Assembly: GCA_002816455.1 (NCBI GenBank) | Contig: MUCR01000019.1 | Location: 1-64,000 of the forward strand | Direction: 5' to 3' | Length of the DNA stretch: 64,000 nucleotides | Source: SAR202 cluster bacterium Io17-Chloro-G4 | Lineage (GTDB): Bacteria > Chloroflexota > Dehalococcoidia > Lucifugimonadales > UBA3495 | Part shown: piece by piece, positions 36,199 to 45,975 of the stretch | Numbering within the stretch: the stretch's first letter is position 1 | Layout: each line of letters begins with the position of its first letter | Program-made: the position numbers and the translations under genes | The notes under the pieces: generated by a model | What the model saw: only the letters and a program-made list of their open reading frames with translations | The model's database searches: none | What the model was told of the DNA's origin: nothing

Positions 36199-36212
36199 AC
36201 TGTCGGACCCAC

Positions 36213-37220
36213 CTACTCAGGCATCACCAAAGTAGCGTCGGCTAGGCAGACCAAATCGCCCCTCTGGTTCAGGCCCTTTACCTGGCAGGTGACGATCTGC
36301 CGGTCATCCTCCAGTCTCTTATCGGTTATTTCCCCTCCGAACGTGACCATGTCTGTAGTGCGGAAGGGTTCTATTGCCCTCATCAGTAGGCTTCCGCCAC
36401 CGTAGAACGCCTCCAAGGGGAAGGATAGCTGCAGCATCTGGTCCACATAGGACATGGTGGCGGGACCGGAATTGACCGTGCCACCGAAAATGTTCTGTTT
36501 GGCGAACTCCTCGTCCGTGTGAATATTGCTTTCACGGGGCGTTCCCGCCATACGGAAGTCGTTTTTGCGGTTGATTATCTCCTGGCTTTCGGCCATCGTC
36601 AGCGTTGCCAACTTGTCGCCCACGGAAATATCGTCGAAACCCAATAAGCGCTGAACGGGCTTTTCAGCCGGAATCGGGGGCGGCTCTACGTCTCCTTTAC
36701 TGGAGCCCTTTTTAGCTTTGGGCGTTTGCTTCTGGCCCTTGGCATATTCGAAGATGCAGGTGTAGTCGTACTCGGCCACCAATTGGCGGAGTTGGTTGAC
36801 CGCGCGTACTCCAAAGGTCACGAACTTACTTCCGCGGCGCTCGTACTTCTCCAAGACTCGGCGGGTGCCGGTAATGGTGTCTCCGGCCCTTGCCGGTCGG
36901 TGACAGCGTATCTCGCACTTGGCAAACGGGGTCTGCCGTCTCGCCGTAACGGAATCCTCCAGCGCAATGAAACCGTTGTTTTCGGCGATGTTCTCTCGCA
37001 GAAGGGGCGCATAGGTCAGGACCATGGTGGGCATGGCCACCAGCGGCTCCCCAGGGTCCGCGTCTCCGCCTGCCGGCTTGTAGCGAGGGTCCGGATTTTG
37101 GGCGACTTCCGCATATTTCGCTATGCTCTTGTCCGTTAGCTCGACCAGAGTTGTGGCGCCAGCCTGTCCAGTAATTACGGCTTTGTAGTCCCACAGCTTT
37201 TCGCGCACTTTCGCAGTCAT
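36213..37220 (-). CDS. MaoC-family protein with two fused hot-dog (FAS1-DH/MaoC-like) domains
   Basis: N-half 'PTMVLTYAPLLRENIAENNGFIALEDSVTARRQTPFAKCEIRCHRPARAGDTITGTRRV'; C-half 'RESNIHTDEEFAKQNIFGGTVNSGPATMSYVDQML'. Confidence 0.8.
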   Translation of the reverse strand: MTAKVREKLWDYKAVITGQAGATTLVELTDKSIAKYAEVAQNPDPRYKPAGGDADPGEPLVAMPTMVLTYAPLLRENIAENNGFIALEDSVTARRQTPFAKCEIRCHRPARAGDTITGTRRVLEKYERRGSKFVTFGVRAVNQLRQLVAEYDYTCIFEYAKGQKQTPKAKKGSSKGDVEPPPIPAEKPVQRLLGFDDISVGDKLATLTMAESQEIINRKNDFRMAGTPRESNIHTDEEFAKQNIFGGTVNSGPATMSYVDQMLQLSFPLEAFYGGGSLLMRAIEPFRTTDMVTFGGEITDKRLEDDRQIVTCQVKGLNQRGDLVCLADATLVMPE

Positions 37221-37433
37221 GATTTTTCCGCCCTCGCAAGTTGTTTGGCTAAGCTTCCCAGCCTTATGTTATGTTCACTACCCGAATTTTCGTTGACTAT
37301 ATTAACTCAACATTGACGGCGAGGAAATAGGTCAAGGAAATTAGGACCAACGCTTGCGGCGCATCGAAGGCTACTCGATAATGGGGCGATAAAACTCAGG
37401 CGGTTGGCCGCCTGCGCAAAGTCAGGAGGAAAA

Positions 37434-38366
37434 ATGAAAGTAGGATTCATTGGGTTAGGCACAATGGGCGGCAGCATGGCCTACAACGCCCTGCAAGGCG
37501 GACACGAACTAGTGGTCCACGACATTCGGCGGGAGTCGGCAACGCGCCACCTAGAAGCGGGCGCCGTATGGGCCGACACTCCAAGAGAAGTGGCCGAGGC
37601 CAGCGACATTGTCCTCACGTCTTTGCCCGGACCCGTCGAGGTGGAGGCCGTAGTTTTGGGGGAAGACGGCATTGGACAAGGCCTGACTGCCGGCAAGGTG
37701 TATTTGGACCTAAGCACCAGCACTCCTGGGCTAATCCGGAAGATTCACCAAGAACTCGGCGCAAGGGGTATAGACGTTCTCGACGCCCCGGTTAGCGGCG
37801 GGCCAAAGGGCGCTGCATCCCGAAATCTAGCCATCTGGGTTGGCGGCGACAAAGCGGTTTTTGAACGCTGCAAACCGGTGCTGGATGCCATAGGAGACAA
37901 GGCTTATTACGTGGGCGAAGTTGGAAGCGGCTCTATTGCCAAACTGGTGCATAACTGCGCTGGTTACGTGATCCAGGCGGCCTTAGGCGAAGTATTTACC
38001 ATGGGCGTGAAAGCTGGGGTAGAGCCATTGGCCCTGTGGCAGGCGGTACGAAAGGGCGCCACGGGTCGCAGGGGCCCTTTTGAAGGATTGGCAGAGCATC
38101 TGCTGCCGGGCAAATTTGACCCGCCAGATTTCGCTCTGCGCTTGGCCCGAAAAGACGTAGACCTGGCTGTGGCAGTGGGCCGGGAATTCGATGTTCCCAT
38201 GCGCTTGGCCAACCTGACCCTGATGGAGATGACAGAAGCCTTAAACAGGGGCTGGGGAGACAGAGACTCCCGAGTGGCCATGCTCCTTCAGGAGGAAAGA
38301 GCCGGAGTGGAAGTCAGGGTCGACCCGGAAGTCCTGGCGAAAGTGTTGGAGGAGGAACAAGGATAA
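37434..38366 (+). CDS. NAD(P)-dependent oxidoreductase, 3-hydroxyisobutyrate dehydrogenase-like
   Basis: MKVGFIGLGTMGGSMAYNALQGGHELVVHD; 'YLDLSTSTPGLIRKI', 'DAPVSGGPKGA'. SD AGGAGG upstream of ATG 37434. Confidence 0.93.
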   Translation: MKVGFIGLGTMGGSMAYNALQGGHELVVHDIRRESATRHLEAGAVWADTPREVAEASDIVLTSLPGPVEVEAVVLGEDGIGQGLTAGKVYLDLSTSTPGLIRKIHQELGARGIDVLDAPVSGGPKGAASRNLAIWVGGDKAVFERCKPVLDAIGDKAYYVGEVGSGSIAKLVHNCAGYVIQAALGEVFTMGVKAGVEPLALWQAVRKGATGRRGPFEGLAEHLLPGKFDPPDFALRLARKDVDLAVAVGREFDVPMRLANLTLMEMTEALNRGWGDRDSRVAMLLQEERAGVEVRVDPEVLAKVLEEEQG

Positions 38367-38371
38367 AAGTT

Positions 38372-38407
38372 TGGGGAACCCTTTCTAACAAGAAGAGGTT
38401 CCCCAAG
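38372..38407. terminator. Bidirectional terminator-like hairpin between convergent genes
   Basis: TTGGGGAACC (38372-38381) / GGTTCCCCAA (38398-38407), perfect 10-bp stem. Confidence 0.75.
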
Positions 38408-38411
38408 AGGC

Positions 38412-39905
38412 TCAGCTTGTCTGCCGCTTCCACCTCAAGTCCGGCTGGCGGGCGGCTGTGGCCTCGTCTAACCGCGAAACCGGGGTGGTGTGTGGCGCAT
38501 GGCGCACCAAATCAGGGTTTTCTGTGACCTCCCGATCAATGTCCCGCATCGCTTGGATAAACGAGTCCAGCGTCTCCAAGGTTTCCGACTCGGTGGGCTC
38601 GATCATCAAGGCCTCAGGGACGATCATGGGGAAATATAGCGTCGGGGAGTGGAACCCATAGTCCAAAAGCCGCTTGGCTATCTCCAGACCGCTGACGCCC
38701 CTGCTTTTTTGCCAATCCGCCGAAAAAACCGCCTCGTGCATGCAGGTACGGTCGTAGGGCAGATGGTAGGCGTCTTTAAGCCCCTGCATAACATAGTTGG
38801 CGTTTAGCACGGCGTTGCCGCTGATTTCCCGCATCCCATCGGCGCCCAGCGTGCGAATGTAGGTGTAGGCCCGGACTAAAACGCCAAAGTTGCCGTGGAA
38901 CCCGCTCATCTTGCCAATAGTATTTTCCGGCTCTGCTAGTGCGTAGGTCGTGTTATCGTCGGTCCCACCGTTGTTACCGGGGATATCGCTAACGACCACC
39001 GGCGCAGGCAGGAAAGGGGCCAGGGTGTCTCCGACACATACGGGCCCGGCCCCCGGGCCGCCGCCGCCGTGTGGTGTGCTGAACGTCTTGTGCAAGTTCA
39101 GATGGGCAACATCGAAACCCAATTCTCCCAGCTTTACCCGACCCAGCAAGGCGTTCATGTTGGCGCCGTCGCCGTACACCAGCCCACCGGCTTCATGCAC
39201 CACAGCGCACACGTCCACGATATTGGTGTCAAAAAGGCCTAGAGTGCTGGGCAAGGTGATCATTACGCCTGCCAAATCCGGCCCGGCAACCTCTTGCAAA
39301 GCCTCCATGTCCACGTTGCCGTTCTCGTCCGATGCTAACTCGACGACCTCAAATCCGGCCATAGCGGCGGAGGCTGGATTGGTGCCGTGGGCGCTATCGG
39401 GGATGGCCACCTTGCGGCGAGCAGTATCGCCCTTGGCTAGGTGGTAAGCCCGGATCATCAGCATTCCGGCGAACTCGCCGTGGGCGCCAGCCAAAGTGGC
39501 TAAACTGACGGCGTTTAGACCAGTAATCTCACCGAGAAACCCCTGCAACCTGTATAGGAGTTCCAAAGCTCCCTGGGACTGTTCGGCGGGTTGCAACGGA
39601 TGAATCCCGGCGAAGCCGGGCAAAAAGGCCACTTCGTCGTTAATCTTGGGGTTGTACTTCATCGTGCAACTACCCAGGGGGTAGAAGTTGGTGTCGATGG
39701 AAAAGTTGAGCTGGCTCAGAGCGGTGAAGTAATTGACCACTTCGGGCTCGGACACCTCCGGTAGGTCCAACTCGGCCCGCAGCAGGGACCCGTCAGGCAA
39801 CTGTTGAAAGGGCACGTCGCTTTCGGGTAAGACCACGCCCACCCGACCGGGCACGCTTTGGTCCATGAGCAAACGGGAGGTATCTCGCGTCGGTCTATTC
39901 GCCAT
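38412..39905 (-). CDS. gcvPB: Glycine dehydrogenase (decarboxylating) subunit 2
   Basis: 'LYPLGSCTMKYNPKIN', 'AHGTNPASAAMAGFEVV', 'HLNLHKTFSTPHGGGGPGAGPVCV' (PLP lysine). Confidence 0.97.
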   Translation of the reverse strand: MANRPTRDTSRLLMDQSVPGRVGVVLPESDVPFQQLPDGSLLRAELDLPEVSEPEVVNYFTALSQLNFSIDTNFYPLGSCTMKYNPKINDEVAFLPGFAGIHPLQPAEQSQGALELLYRLQGFLGEITGLNAVSLATLAGAHGEFAGMLMIRAYHLAKGDTARRKVAIPDSAHGTNPASAAMAGFEVVELASDENGNVDMEALQEVAGPDLAGVMITLPSTLGLFDTNIVDVCAVVHEAGGLVYGDGANMNALLGRVKLGELGFDVAHLNLHKTFSTPHGGGGPGAGPVCVGDTLAPFLPAPVVVSDIPGNNGGTDDNTTYALAEPENTIGKMSGFHGNFGVLVRAYTYIRTLGADGMREISGNAVLNANYVMQGLKDAYHLPYDRTCMHEAVFSADWQKSRGVSGLEIAKRLLDYGFHSPTLYFPMIVPEALMIEPTESETLETLDSFIQAMRDIDREVTENPDLVRHAPHTTPVSRLDEATAARQPDLRWKRQTS

Positions 39906-41302
39906 TATGAAACTTCCGACAACGCCGACACCAAGGCGTCAATATTGTCCCGGGAGTTCATCTCGGTCACACAAAGCAGCAAGCCACTGGGGATCTTGTC
40001 GCTCACGTCCAGACCGCCCAAGATACCGCGTTCCAGCAACCTGCGGTTGACCTCCACCGGCGACGTCGGGCACTTCACAAGGAACTCTTGGAAGAATGTG
40101 CCATTGATGGCCAAGGAATAGCCAGGTAGTTCAGCAATCTTGGCGGCGGCGTAGTGGGCCTTTTGGTAGCATAACTCCGCTACCTGCCGCATCCCTTGTT
40201 TCCCCATGGCCGCCAAGTAAACCGTGGCCGCCAGGGCATAAAGAGCTTCGTTGGTACAGATATTGCTGGTGGCCCGCTCCCGGCGTATGTGCTGCTCTCG
40301 AGTTTGCAAAGTCAGCACGTATCCGGTGTTCCCGTTGCTGTCAACAGTGCGCCCGGAAAGGCGGCTGGGCATTTGCCGTATGTACTCTTCTTTGGTGGCG
40401 AAAAGTCCCACGTATGGTCCGCCGAAACTGGCCGGAATCCCCAGCGGCTGTCCTTCGGCGGTAACGATGTCTACCCCAAAATGGCCGGGCGGATTGAACA
40501 TTCCCAACGCGGTAGTGTCGGTTGATACGACAATAAGGGCGCCGTGGTCGTGGGCTGTCTCTGATTGTGCGCCCAAGTCCTCAATATATCCGAAGAAGTT
40601 GGGGTACTGGACCACGAGACAGGCCGCTTCATCGTCAATGTTTAAGTATTCCGGCGACGCAGTTGTGGTTTCGATCCCTTGAGCCTGGCAGTAGGTGCGA
40701 ATCACCTGCTCGTAGGCGGGGGAAAGAGTCTGGGAAAGGACTACTTTGTTGCGCTTGGTCACCCGGCAGGCCATCAGCGCACCCTCGGCCAAGGCGGTGG
40801 CGTTGTCGTACATCCCTGCGTTGGCGACTTCCATGCCAAACAGGTTGCAGACCAGGGACTGGAACTCGAAAATGACTTGTAAAGTACCCTGGCTGGCCTC
40901 GGCTTGGTAAGGAGTGTAAGCCGTTAGAAACTCTCCCCGGGTCACTAAGGCTTTGACGATGGCAGGAATAAAATGATGGTAAGACCCTGCGCCCAAAAAT
41001 GAAGGCCCGGAATTTAAGGAGCGGTTTCGGGAGGCCAGAGCAGTCAATTCCTGCTGGATTTCCAGCTCAGAGAGAGGGCCAGGCAGGTTTAAAGATGGGT
41101 TGCGGAAGGATTCGGGAATATCATGGAACAACTCGTCAATCGAGCTTAGCCCAATGGCCGAGAGTACTTTCTTTTGCTCGTCCAGAGTGTTGGGGATGTA
41201 GTGAGACTGGAAGTGAGCTTTCCCGGTCACAGTCAGACCGGATCCACTCGTGCCGGTTTCACTTTGGCCGGTCTGTGGGTGAAGTTGGCGTGAAATGGTC
41301 AC
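39905..41302 (-). CDS. gcvPA: Glycine dehydrogenase (decarboxylating) subunit 1
   Basis: 'HYIPNTLDEQKKVLSAIG', 'FLGAGSYHHFIPAIVKALVTRGEFLTAYTPYQAEASQGTLQVIFEFQSLV'. Confidence 0.97.
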   Translation of the reverse strand: MTISRQLHPQTGQSETGTSGSGLTVTGKAHFQSHYIPNTLDEQKKVLSAIGLSSIDELFHDIPESFRNPSLNLPGPLSELEIQQELTALASRNRSLNSGPSFLGAGSYHHFIPAIVKALVTRGEFLTAYTPYQAEASQGTLQVIFEFQSLVCNLFGMEVANAGMYDNATALAEGALMACRVTKRNKVVLSQTLSPAYEQVIRTYCQAQGIETTTASPEYLNIDDEAACLVVQYPNFFGYIEDLGAQSETAHDHGALIVVSTDTTALGMFNPPGHFGVDIVTAEGQPLGIPASFGGPYVGLFATKEEYIRQMPSRLSGRTVDSNGNTGYVLTLQTREQHIRRERATSNICTNEALYALAATVYLAAMGKQGMRQVAELCYQKAHYAAAKIAELPGYSLAINGTFFQEFLVKCPTSPVEVNRRLLERGILGGLDVSDKIPSGLLLCVTEMNSRDNIDALVSALSEVS

Positions 41303-41691
41303 GACAAACCGCTGGTGAACGCCTCATACTCCTCGGCGGTCATGAGGTTATCAATCTCCGAGGCGTCGCTCATGGCCACCCGGATCAGCCAGCCCTCGCC
41401 AAACGGATCCTGGTTGGCGATCTCAGGATGATCCAATAAACGCTCGTTGATTTCTATTACTTCACCGCTTACGGGAGAAAACAGGTCGGAAACGGATTTT
41501 ACGGATTCGATCTCGCCCATTTTCCCCATAAACTTCACCGCTGCGCCGAGCTTGGGCAATTCAACGAAAACGACGTCGCCCAACTGGTCTTGAGCGTAAT
41601 GGGTGATGCCTGCGGTCGCCTTCCCTGCCGCAGCGTCATCTACCAAGACCCATTCGTGTTCTTTGCTGTATCTCCGGTCATTGGGATTCAA
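41299..41691 (-). CDS. gcvH: Glycine cleavage system H protein
   Basis: 'YSKEHEWV', 'ESVKSVSDLFSPVSGEVIEIN' lipoyl-lysine motif; 4-nt overlap with gcvPA. Confidence 0.97.
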   Translation of the reverse strand: MNPNDRRYSKEHEWVLVDDAAAGKATAGITHYAQDQLGDVVFVELPKLGAAVKFMGKMGEIESVKSVSDLFSPVSGEVIEINERLLDHPEIANQDPFGEGWLIRVAMSDASEIDNLMTAEEYEAFTSGLS

Positions 41692-41819
41692 TTTGCTCCG
41701 TACCTCCTGTCCCTTTCGGCTTGCCCAGCCTGCCTGGATTTATTCCAGTTCCGAGGCGATCCTTACCCGGTGGTTCACATAACCTAACGATTTTTACCCT
41801 AATTGTCGTAGAGATGGGT

Positions 41820-42938
41820 TTATTTAGCTCGGGTATAAAAGGGCAGAGGCACCACTTCCCCTTGGATGACTCGTCCTCTTATGTCGATGGCCAATGTCTG
41901 GCCGGGTGTGGCGTAACGCTCCAAAACGTAGCCCATGGCGATGCTGGTGTCAAGGGTGGGAGAATAGCTGCCGCTGGTGACCCGGCCGACCTCTTCTACT
42001 TGGACTCGGCCCTCGCCTAATATTGCATATCCCTCTCTAGGAGCGCTGCGGCCCGAAATGGTCAAGCCCACGAGGGTTCGCTGGACGCCTTCCTCCCGCT
42101 GCTGGCGCAGGACCTGCGCGCCGACGTATTCTTTGTCAAAACGGACAAAACGTTGCAGTCCGGCCTCAATTGGACTGGTTTCTTCGTCAATCTCATGCCC
42201 GTGAAGAGGGAAGCCGGCTTCCAACCGAAGCACATCTCTGGCGCCCAGGCCGCAGGGCAACGCGCCGCCGTCCACTAAGGCTTCCCACACGGAAACGGCA
42301 TTAGAAGCTGGCACAACCAATTCGAACCCGTCTTCCCCGGTATAGCCGGTACGACCCACAAAGAACTTTTTCCCTTTTAGAAGGCCCTCTCCCCAAGAAA
42401 ATGGGCGGAGGCTGGAAGTCGGGGAGCCGTCACTTAACCGGCCTAACCGGTCGACTAGCTTCGCTGCCTGAGGCCCTTGGACCGCAATCAAGGCCGTGTC
42501 CATGGTACGGTCGCCAATCTCGCAACCGCTGGGAAATTTTTCCGCTAGCCAACGTTGGAACCAGGTGACTACAGTATTCCGGTTGCCTGCATTGGGAATT
42601 AACAGATAGCGGTCTTGCTCCAGACGATAGAAAATCGTGTCGTCGATGACGCCGCCGGTTTCGTTGCAGATGAAGCAGTACCGGGCCCGGCCCACTGCCA
42701 AGCTATGCGCCGACCCTGTGAGCACCCAGTCCAAGAACTCGGTGGCTTTGGGCCCGGTTATATAGAGGCGGCCCATGTGGGAAACATCGAAAATGCCGAC
42801 TGCCGTCCGAACAGCGTTAATTTCCGCCAGCACGCCTGAATACTGCACCGGCATATCCCAGCCGCCAAAGGGGACGGTGCGAGCGCCCATGGCCAGGTGT
42901 GTGGTGTATAGGGATGTTTTTAGGAGGTCCTGAGCCAA
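41820..42938 (-). CDS. gcvT: Glycine cleavage system T protein (aminomethyltransferase); start uncertain
   Basis: '[29 protein letters not shown]', '[12 protein letters not shown]', '[16 protein letters not shown]'. A TTG at 42938 with AAGGGG upstream fits the family N-terminus better than ATG 43187. Confidence 0.92.
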   Translation of the reverse strand: MAQDLLKTSLYTTHLAMGARTVPFGGWDMPVQYSGVLAEINAVRTAVGIFDVSHMGRLYITGPKATEFLDWVLTGSAHSLAVGRARYCFICNETGGVIDDTIFYRLEQDRYLLIPNAGNRNTVVTWFQRWLAEKFPSGCEIGDRTMDTALIAVQGPQAAKLVDRLGRLSDGSPTSSLRPFSWGEGLLKGKKFFVGRTGYTGEDGFELVVPASNAVSVWEALVDGGALPCGLGARDVLRLEAGFPLHGHEIDEETSPIEAGLQRFVRFDKEYVGAQVLRQQREEGVQRTLVGLTISGRSAPREGYAILGEGRVQVEEVGRVTSGSYSPTLDTSIAMGYVLERYATPGQTLAIDIRGRVIQGEVVPLPFYTRAK

Positions 42939-43146
42939 AACTGCCCCTTTCGGAAATGCCTGGAACGGCGGTGGCGGGTGCGACGGCTGCCGGAAACGCG
43001 GATTGGATGATAACTCTAGCCCAGTCTCGGCGCAAGGGGAAAACATTTTCGGGCAGCCTCTCCCGTTCGTGATGAGCCATGCGGCTCCGCTTAGGATAAG
43101 CTTGTCTAAACACCGTTGTGCGCCCGACCTAAGTGATGACAGTGAT

Positions 43147-43175
43147 GGAGATCCTTCGACAGGCTCAGGACGAAC
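43147..43175 (-). repeat. Interspersed repeat family R3 (GTTCGTCCTGAGCCTGTCGAAGGATCTCC); other copy at 15181-15209
   Basis: Reverse complement of 43147-43175 matches GTTCGTCCTGAGACCGTCGAAGGATTTCC at 15181. Confidence 0.75.
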
Positions 43176-43393
43176 GGACGCCGCCACCCCGTTGGTGGTG
43201 AGCTTGTCGAACCATCACCAAACCCGTGCTCCAGGTTAGGTTCTTGTTGCAGCATAGGTGACAAACGGATGGTGAACAGCCCATGCGAGGGCGTGTCTCA
43301 GGAATGAAACGGGTTTTTGCTGTGCTATAATCCCGGCGGCTGGCAGGCGTGCGCCGGGCTTGGATTCAAGAAACGGAGCGGGCAGAGGGTGTC

Positions 43394-44158
43394 ATGTCAG
43401 GCATGCTGGAAAATAAGGTGGCTATTGTGACCGGCGGCGGCTCCGGCATTGGCCGGGCCACTTGCCTGCGGTTCTTCCAGGAAGGTGCGAAAGTTGTAGT
43501 GGCAGACCGCAACATGGCGGGCGCCGAGGAAACATGCCAGTTGATGGAGGGAACAGATCGGGATTGCACCGCTAGATCGGTGGACGTCTCCAAGACCATT
43601 CAGATAGAAAAACTGGTGAGTGACACTGTGGCCAAGTTCGGCAAGCTGGACGTTCTGGTTAATGGAGCAGCTATCCTAATCCGCACTCCGTCCTTGGCTG
43701 AGGTCGACGAACTGGACTGGGACCTCACCATGGACACCAACATCAAAGGGCTGTTTCTCTGCTGCAAGTACGCCATTCCAGCCATGCTGGCCAGCGGCTC
43801 TGGGTCGATAGTGAACATTGCCTCAATGTCCGGAGTCAGGGGCGCCGCCTACTCGGTGCCATACGCCGTGAGCAAGGCCGGCGTGATCCACTTGAGCAAG
43901 GTGGCCTCGGCCCAGTACGCATCCAAGGGCATTAGGGTTAACAGCATCTCACCCGGCGGAGTAGACACGCCCCAGATGCGGGGCAGCACCGCCAGCGCCG
44001 AGGTATTTCAGGCGCGAAATGAAGGGCAACCTATGGGACGAGTTGGCACGCCCGATGAAATCGCCAACCTAATTACTTGGCTCTCCTCCGATCAAGCGTC
44101 ATATGTCAGTGGGATAAACTACATCATCGACGGTGGCGCATGGGCTGCGGTGGAGTAA
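43394..44158 (+). CDS. SDR family oxidoreductase
   Basis: 'KVAIVTGGGSGIGRATCLRFF', 'YAVSKAGVIHLSK', C-terminal 'YVSGINYIIDGGAWA'. Confidence 0.93.
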   Translation: MSGMLENKVAIVTGGGSGIGRATCLRFFQEGAKVVVADRNMAGAEETCQLMEGTDRDCTARSVDVSKTIQIEKLVSDTVAKFGKLDVLVNGAAILIRTPSLAEVDELDWDLTMDTNIKGLFLCCKYAIPAMLASGSGSIVNIASMSGVRGAAYSVPYAVSKAGVIHLSKVASAQYASKGIRVNSISPGGVDTPQMRGSTASAEVFQARNEGQPMGRVGTPDEIANLITWLSSDQASYVSGINYIIDGGAWAAVE

Positions 44159-44191
44159 GTATCTAGGCCAAGGACTGTAACACCACCGCCA

Positions 44192-44263
44192 TGTCATTCT
44201 GAGGAGCGTAGCGAAGAAGCTCCGACTCCGTCGCGAGTCCTCGACAGTGTCGGGAAATCTCAT
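44192..44263 (+). repeat. Interspersed repeat family R2, copy A
   Basis: TGTCATTCTGAGGAGCGTAGCGAAGAAGCTCCGACTCCGTCGCGAGTCCTCGACAGTGTCGGGAAATCTCAT; near-identical inverted copy at 49841-49912. Confidence 0.85.
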
Positions 44264-44341
44264 TGACAGGCTGAAAGAGACGTTGGCTTCACCCGGAATT
44301 GCGCCGAGGGCCTGTAATCCGCTCTCCATAGTTGAGGACCT

Positions 44342-44581
44342 ATGCAAAAGCTGATTGACATCGCAAACCGAGCAGTGGCCGACTACGGATTCCGGCAGAC
44401 TGTCTTGTACGGCGCCGAAGACATTGCCCAACGGGCCGGGTTTTCCCAGCAGGAACAGGAAATACTTGCGGCCACGGTGCTGGAGTTCTTAGCGGCATTG
44501 CCCATTCCGGTCCAGCCCGATGACATTCCCGGCGAGCAGCAGAGGATGGAGGCGGCGATTAAGGCGGTTGCCCGCGGGTAG
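44342..44581 (+). CDS. Small conserved-type hypothetical protein
   Basis: 79-aa ORF MQKLIDIANRAVADYGFRQTVLYGAEDIAQRAGF... followed by a terminator at 44652. Confidence 0.5.
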   Translation: MQKLIDIANRAVADYGFRQTVLYGAEDIAQRAGFSQQEQEILAATVLEFLAALPIPVQPDDIPGEQQRMEAAIKAVARG

Positions 44582-44651
44582 ATAGCTATAGAACCGTGAG
44601 CGGCTGGTATGCTTGGCTCTGAGTGGTGCCGGACGGCGGAAATCCCCCAAA

Positions 44652-44677
44652 CCCCCTTTACGAAAGGGGGCTTTTCT
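44652..44677 (+). terminator. Rho-independent terminator
   Basis: CCCCCTTT-ACG-AAAGGGGG-CTTTTCT. Confidence 0.75.
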
Positions 44678-44698
44678 TGAGTGAGCTAATTCTGTCCT

Positions 44699-45787
44699 CT
44701 ACTCGCTCCGGTAGCCGACCAACTCCACAAAACCCTTGCCGGTGACCGGCGCTCCGTCAACGGCGCCCTCCAGGGATACTGCTCCTTCCCAGTAGCCGGG
44801 AGGCCCGTAGCGGCTCCTAGGGTATTCTGCGCCCAATTGGGCCGGTGTTAGCGTCAGGTCCAACGCCAAAGGCTCCACATTGAGTTCCCAGCCCATGGGA
44901 TAGGCGACGTTGGTTGCCGGGCTGGTCCAAGAACCGGTGGGCTTGAGAATTATATCGCCGTCTTCTAGGTGGCGAACAGCGCCATCCATTGCTATGAATG
45001 TCCCGTAGCTGGTAAACGGTTGACGCCCTTCCGGGTCCCACACCAATACCGCCATCAGCTCCGAACCGTCGTCCAACTGGAGGCTCATCCAGTCCCAGCC
45101 CACTTGCCGGGATACAAACTCGCCCCATTGATGGTCCATCCAGCCTGTGCCAGCCACCGGCCGAGGAATGCCGTCGATGGCCAGCGTTCCAGATACTTCC
45201 AAACGGGGACGAGTGTAATAGAAAGTGTCCCCGGCGGGCCCTAAGTCTACCAACCCGGTCCTTTGGTGAAGGACGGCCGGTTTCAAAGACAGGGCCGAGA
45301 GGGTCGCCGAGTATGGGCCGATATCGAAGGCCAAAGCATATTCTTCGCCGTCCCCCGACATTAGCCAACCGCCGAGGTCCACGTCAAAGCTGCCTGGGGT
45401 CGCTTCAGGAATATCTAAACTCACTTTTTCGCCTGTTAGAAAGACCTGCTTGCGATGGTCACCCCAACTCAATTGCATTAGCTGTCCGGCCTGGCTGATG
45501 TCGTTCCCGTACTGGTTGGAACTAATCTGGAATGTCACAAAGTGAAAGCTGTAATCCCGGTCCGCATCATCAGTCAAGTGGCCGTTGAAGTACCACCACT
45601 CGATGCCTGCCGGGTGTGCCCCTTCATCCGCTGGCAGATTAATAAGCAGGCCTTGCTCAGCATCGGTGCCGCTTCCGCACGCCACTTCCGACAGCAGCAG
45701 TAAAACCAGCCCGATCCCCATAACCGGAGCCCAAGCGAGACCCGAGGGCAGCATATTACGGATTTTGGACGCTGGATTCACGAACAT
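44699..45787 (-). CDS. AttH/CrtC-like (lipocalin-like hydroxyneurosporene synthase-type) lipoprotein
   Basis: Lipobox LLSEVAC; 'HPAGIEWWYFNGHLTDDADRDYSFHFVTFQ', 'TGWMDHQWGEFVSRQVGWDWMSLQLDDGSELM'. Confidence 0.85.
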   Translation of the reverse strand: MFVNPASKIRNMLPSGLAWAPVMGIGLVLLLLSEVACGSGTDAEQGLLINLPADEGAHPAGIEWWYFNGHLTDDADRDYSFHFVTFQISSNQYGNDISQAGQLMQLSWGDHRKQVFLTGEKVSLDIPEATPGSFDVDLGGWLMSGDGEEYALAFDIGPYSATLSALSLKPAVLHQRTGLVDLGPAGDTFYYTRPRLEVSGTLAIDGIPRPVAGTGWMDHQWGEFVSRQVGWDWMSLQLDDGSELMAVLVWDPEGRQPFTSYGTFIAMDGAVRHLEDGDIILKPTGSWTSPATNVAYPMGWELNVEPLALDLTLTPAQLGAEYPRSRYGPPGYWEGAVSLEGAVDGAPVTGKGFVELVGYRSE

Positions 45788-45975
45788 ATTCTACAGCAGG
45801 GAGTTGACTAGCCGGGCCCGTCGCGCCAGCGACTTACGCTTGCAGATACGGAGGTGGAACAGCTCCAGATGCGCCACACAGAGCCTGGGCGTGCAGGGAG
45901 CATTGGCACGAAGTCCGCTGTGATATATTGGGATGCGCCGCATGTGACGGCTAGCGCTTGACGGAGAAGACAACG

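Noticed and set aside
42901-43060. Possible glycine riboswitch upstream of gcvT (minus strand GGGAGAGG... and CCGAAAGGGGCAG...GGCTCAGGACC fragments)
   Set aside because: Fragments resemble the glycine aptamer, but spacing is poor, the GGAGAG/CTCTC pairing is incomplete, and the 3' part overlaps the probable SD/TTG start and coding sequence. An Infernal scan with RF00504 would settle it; a significant hit would revive the idea.
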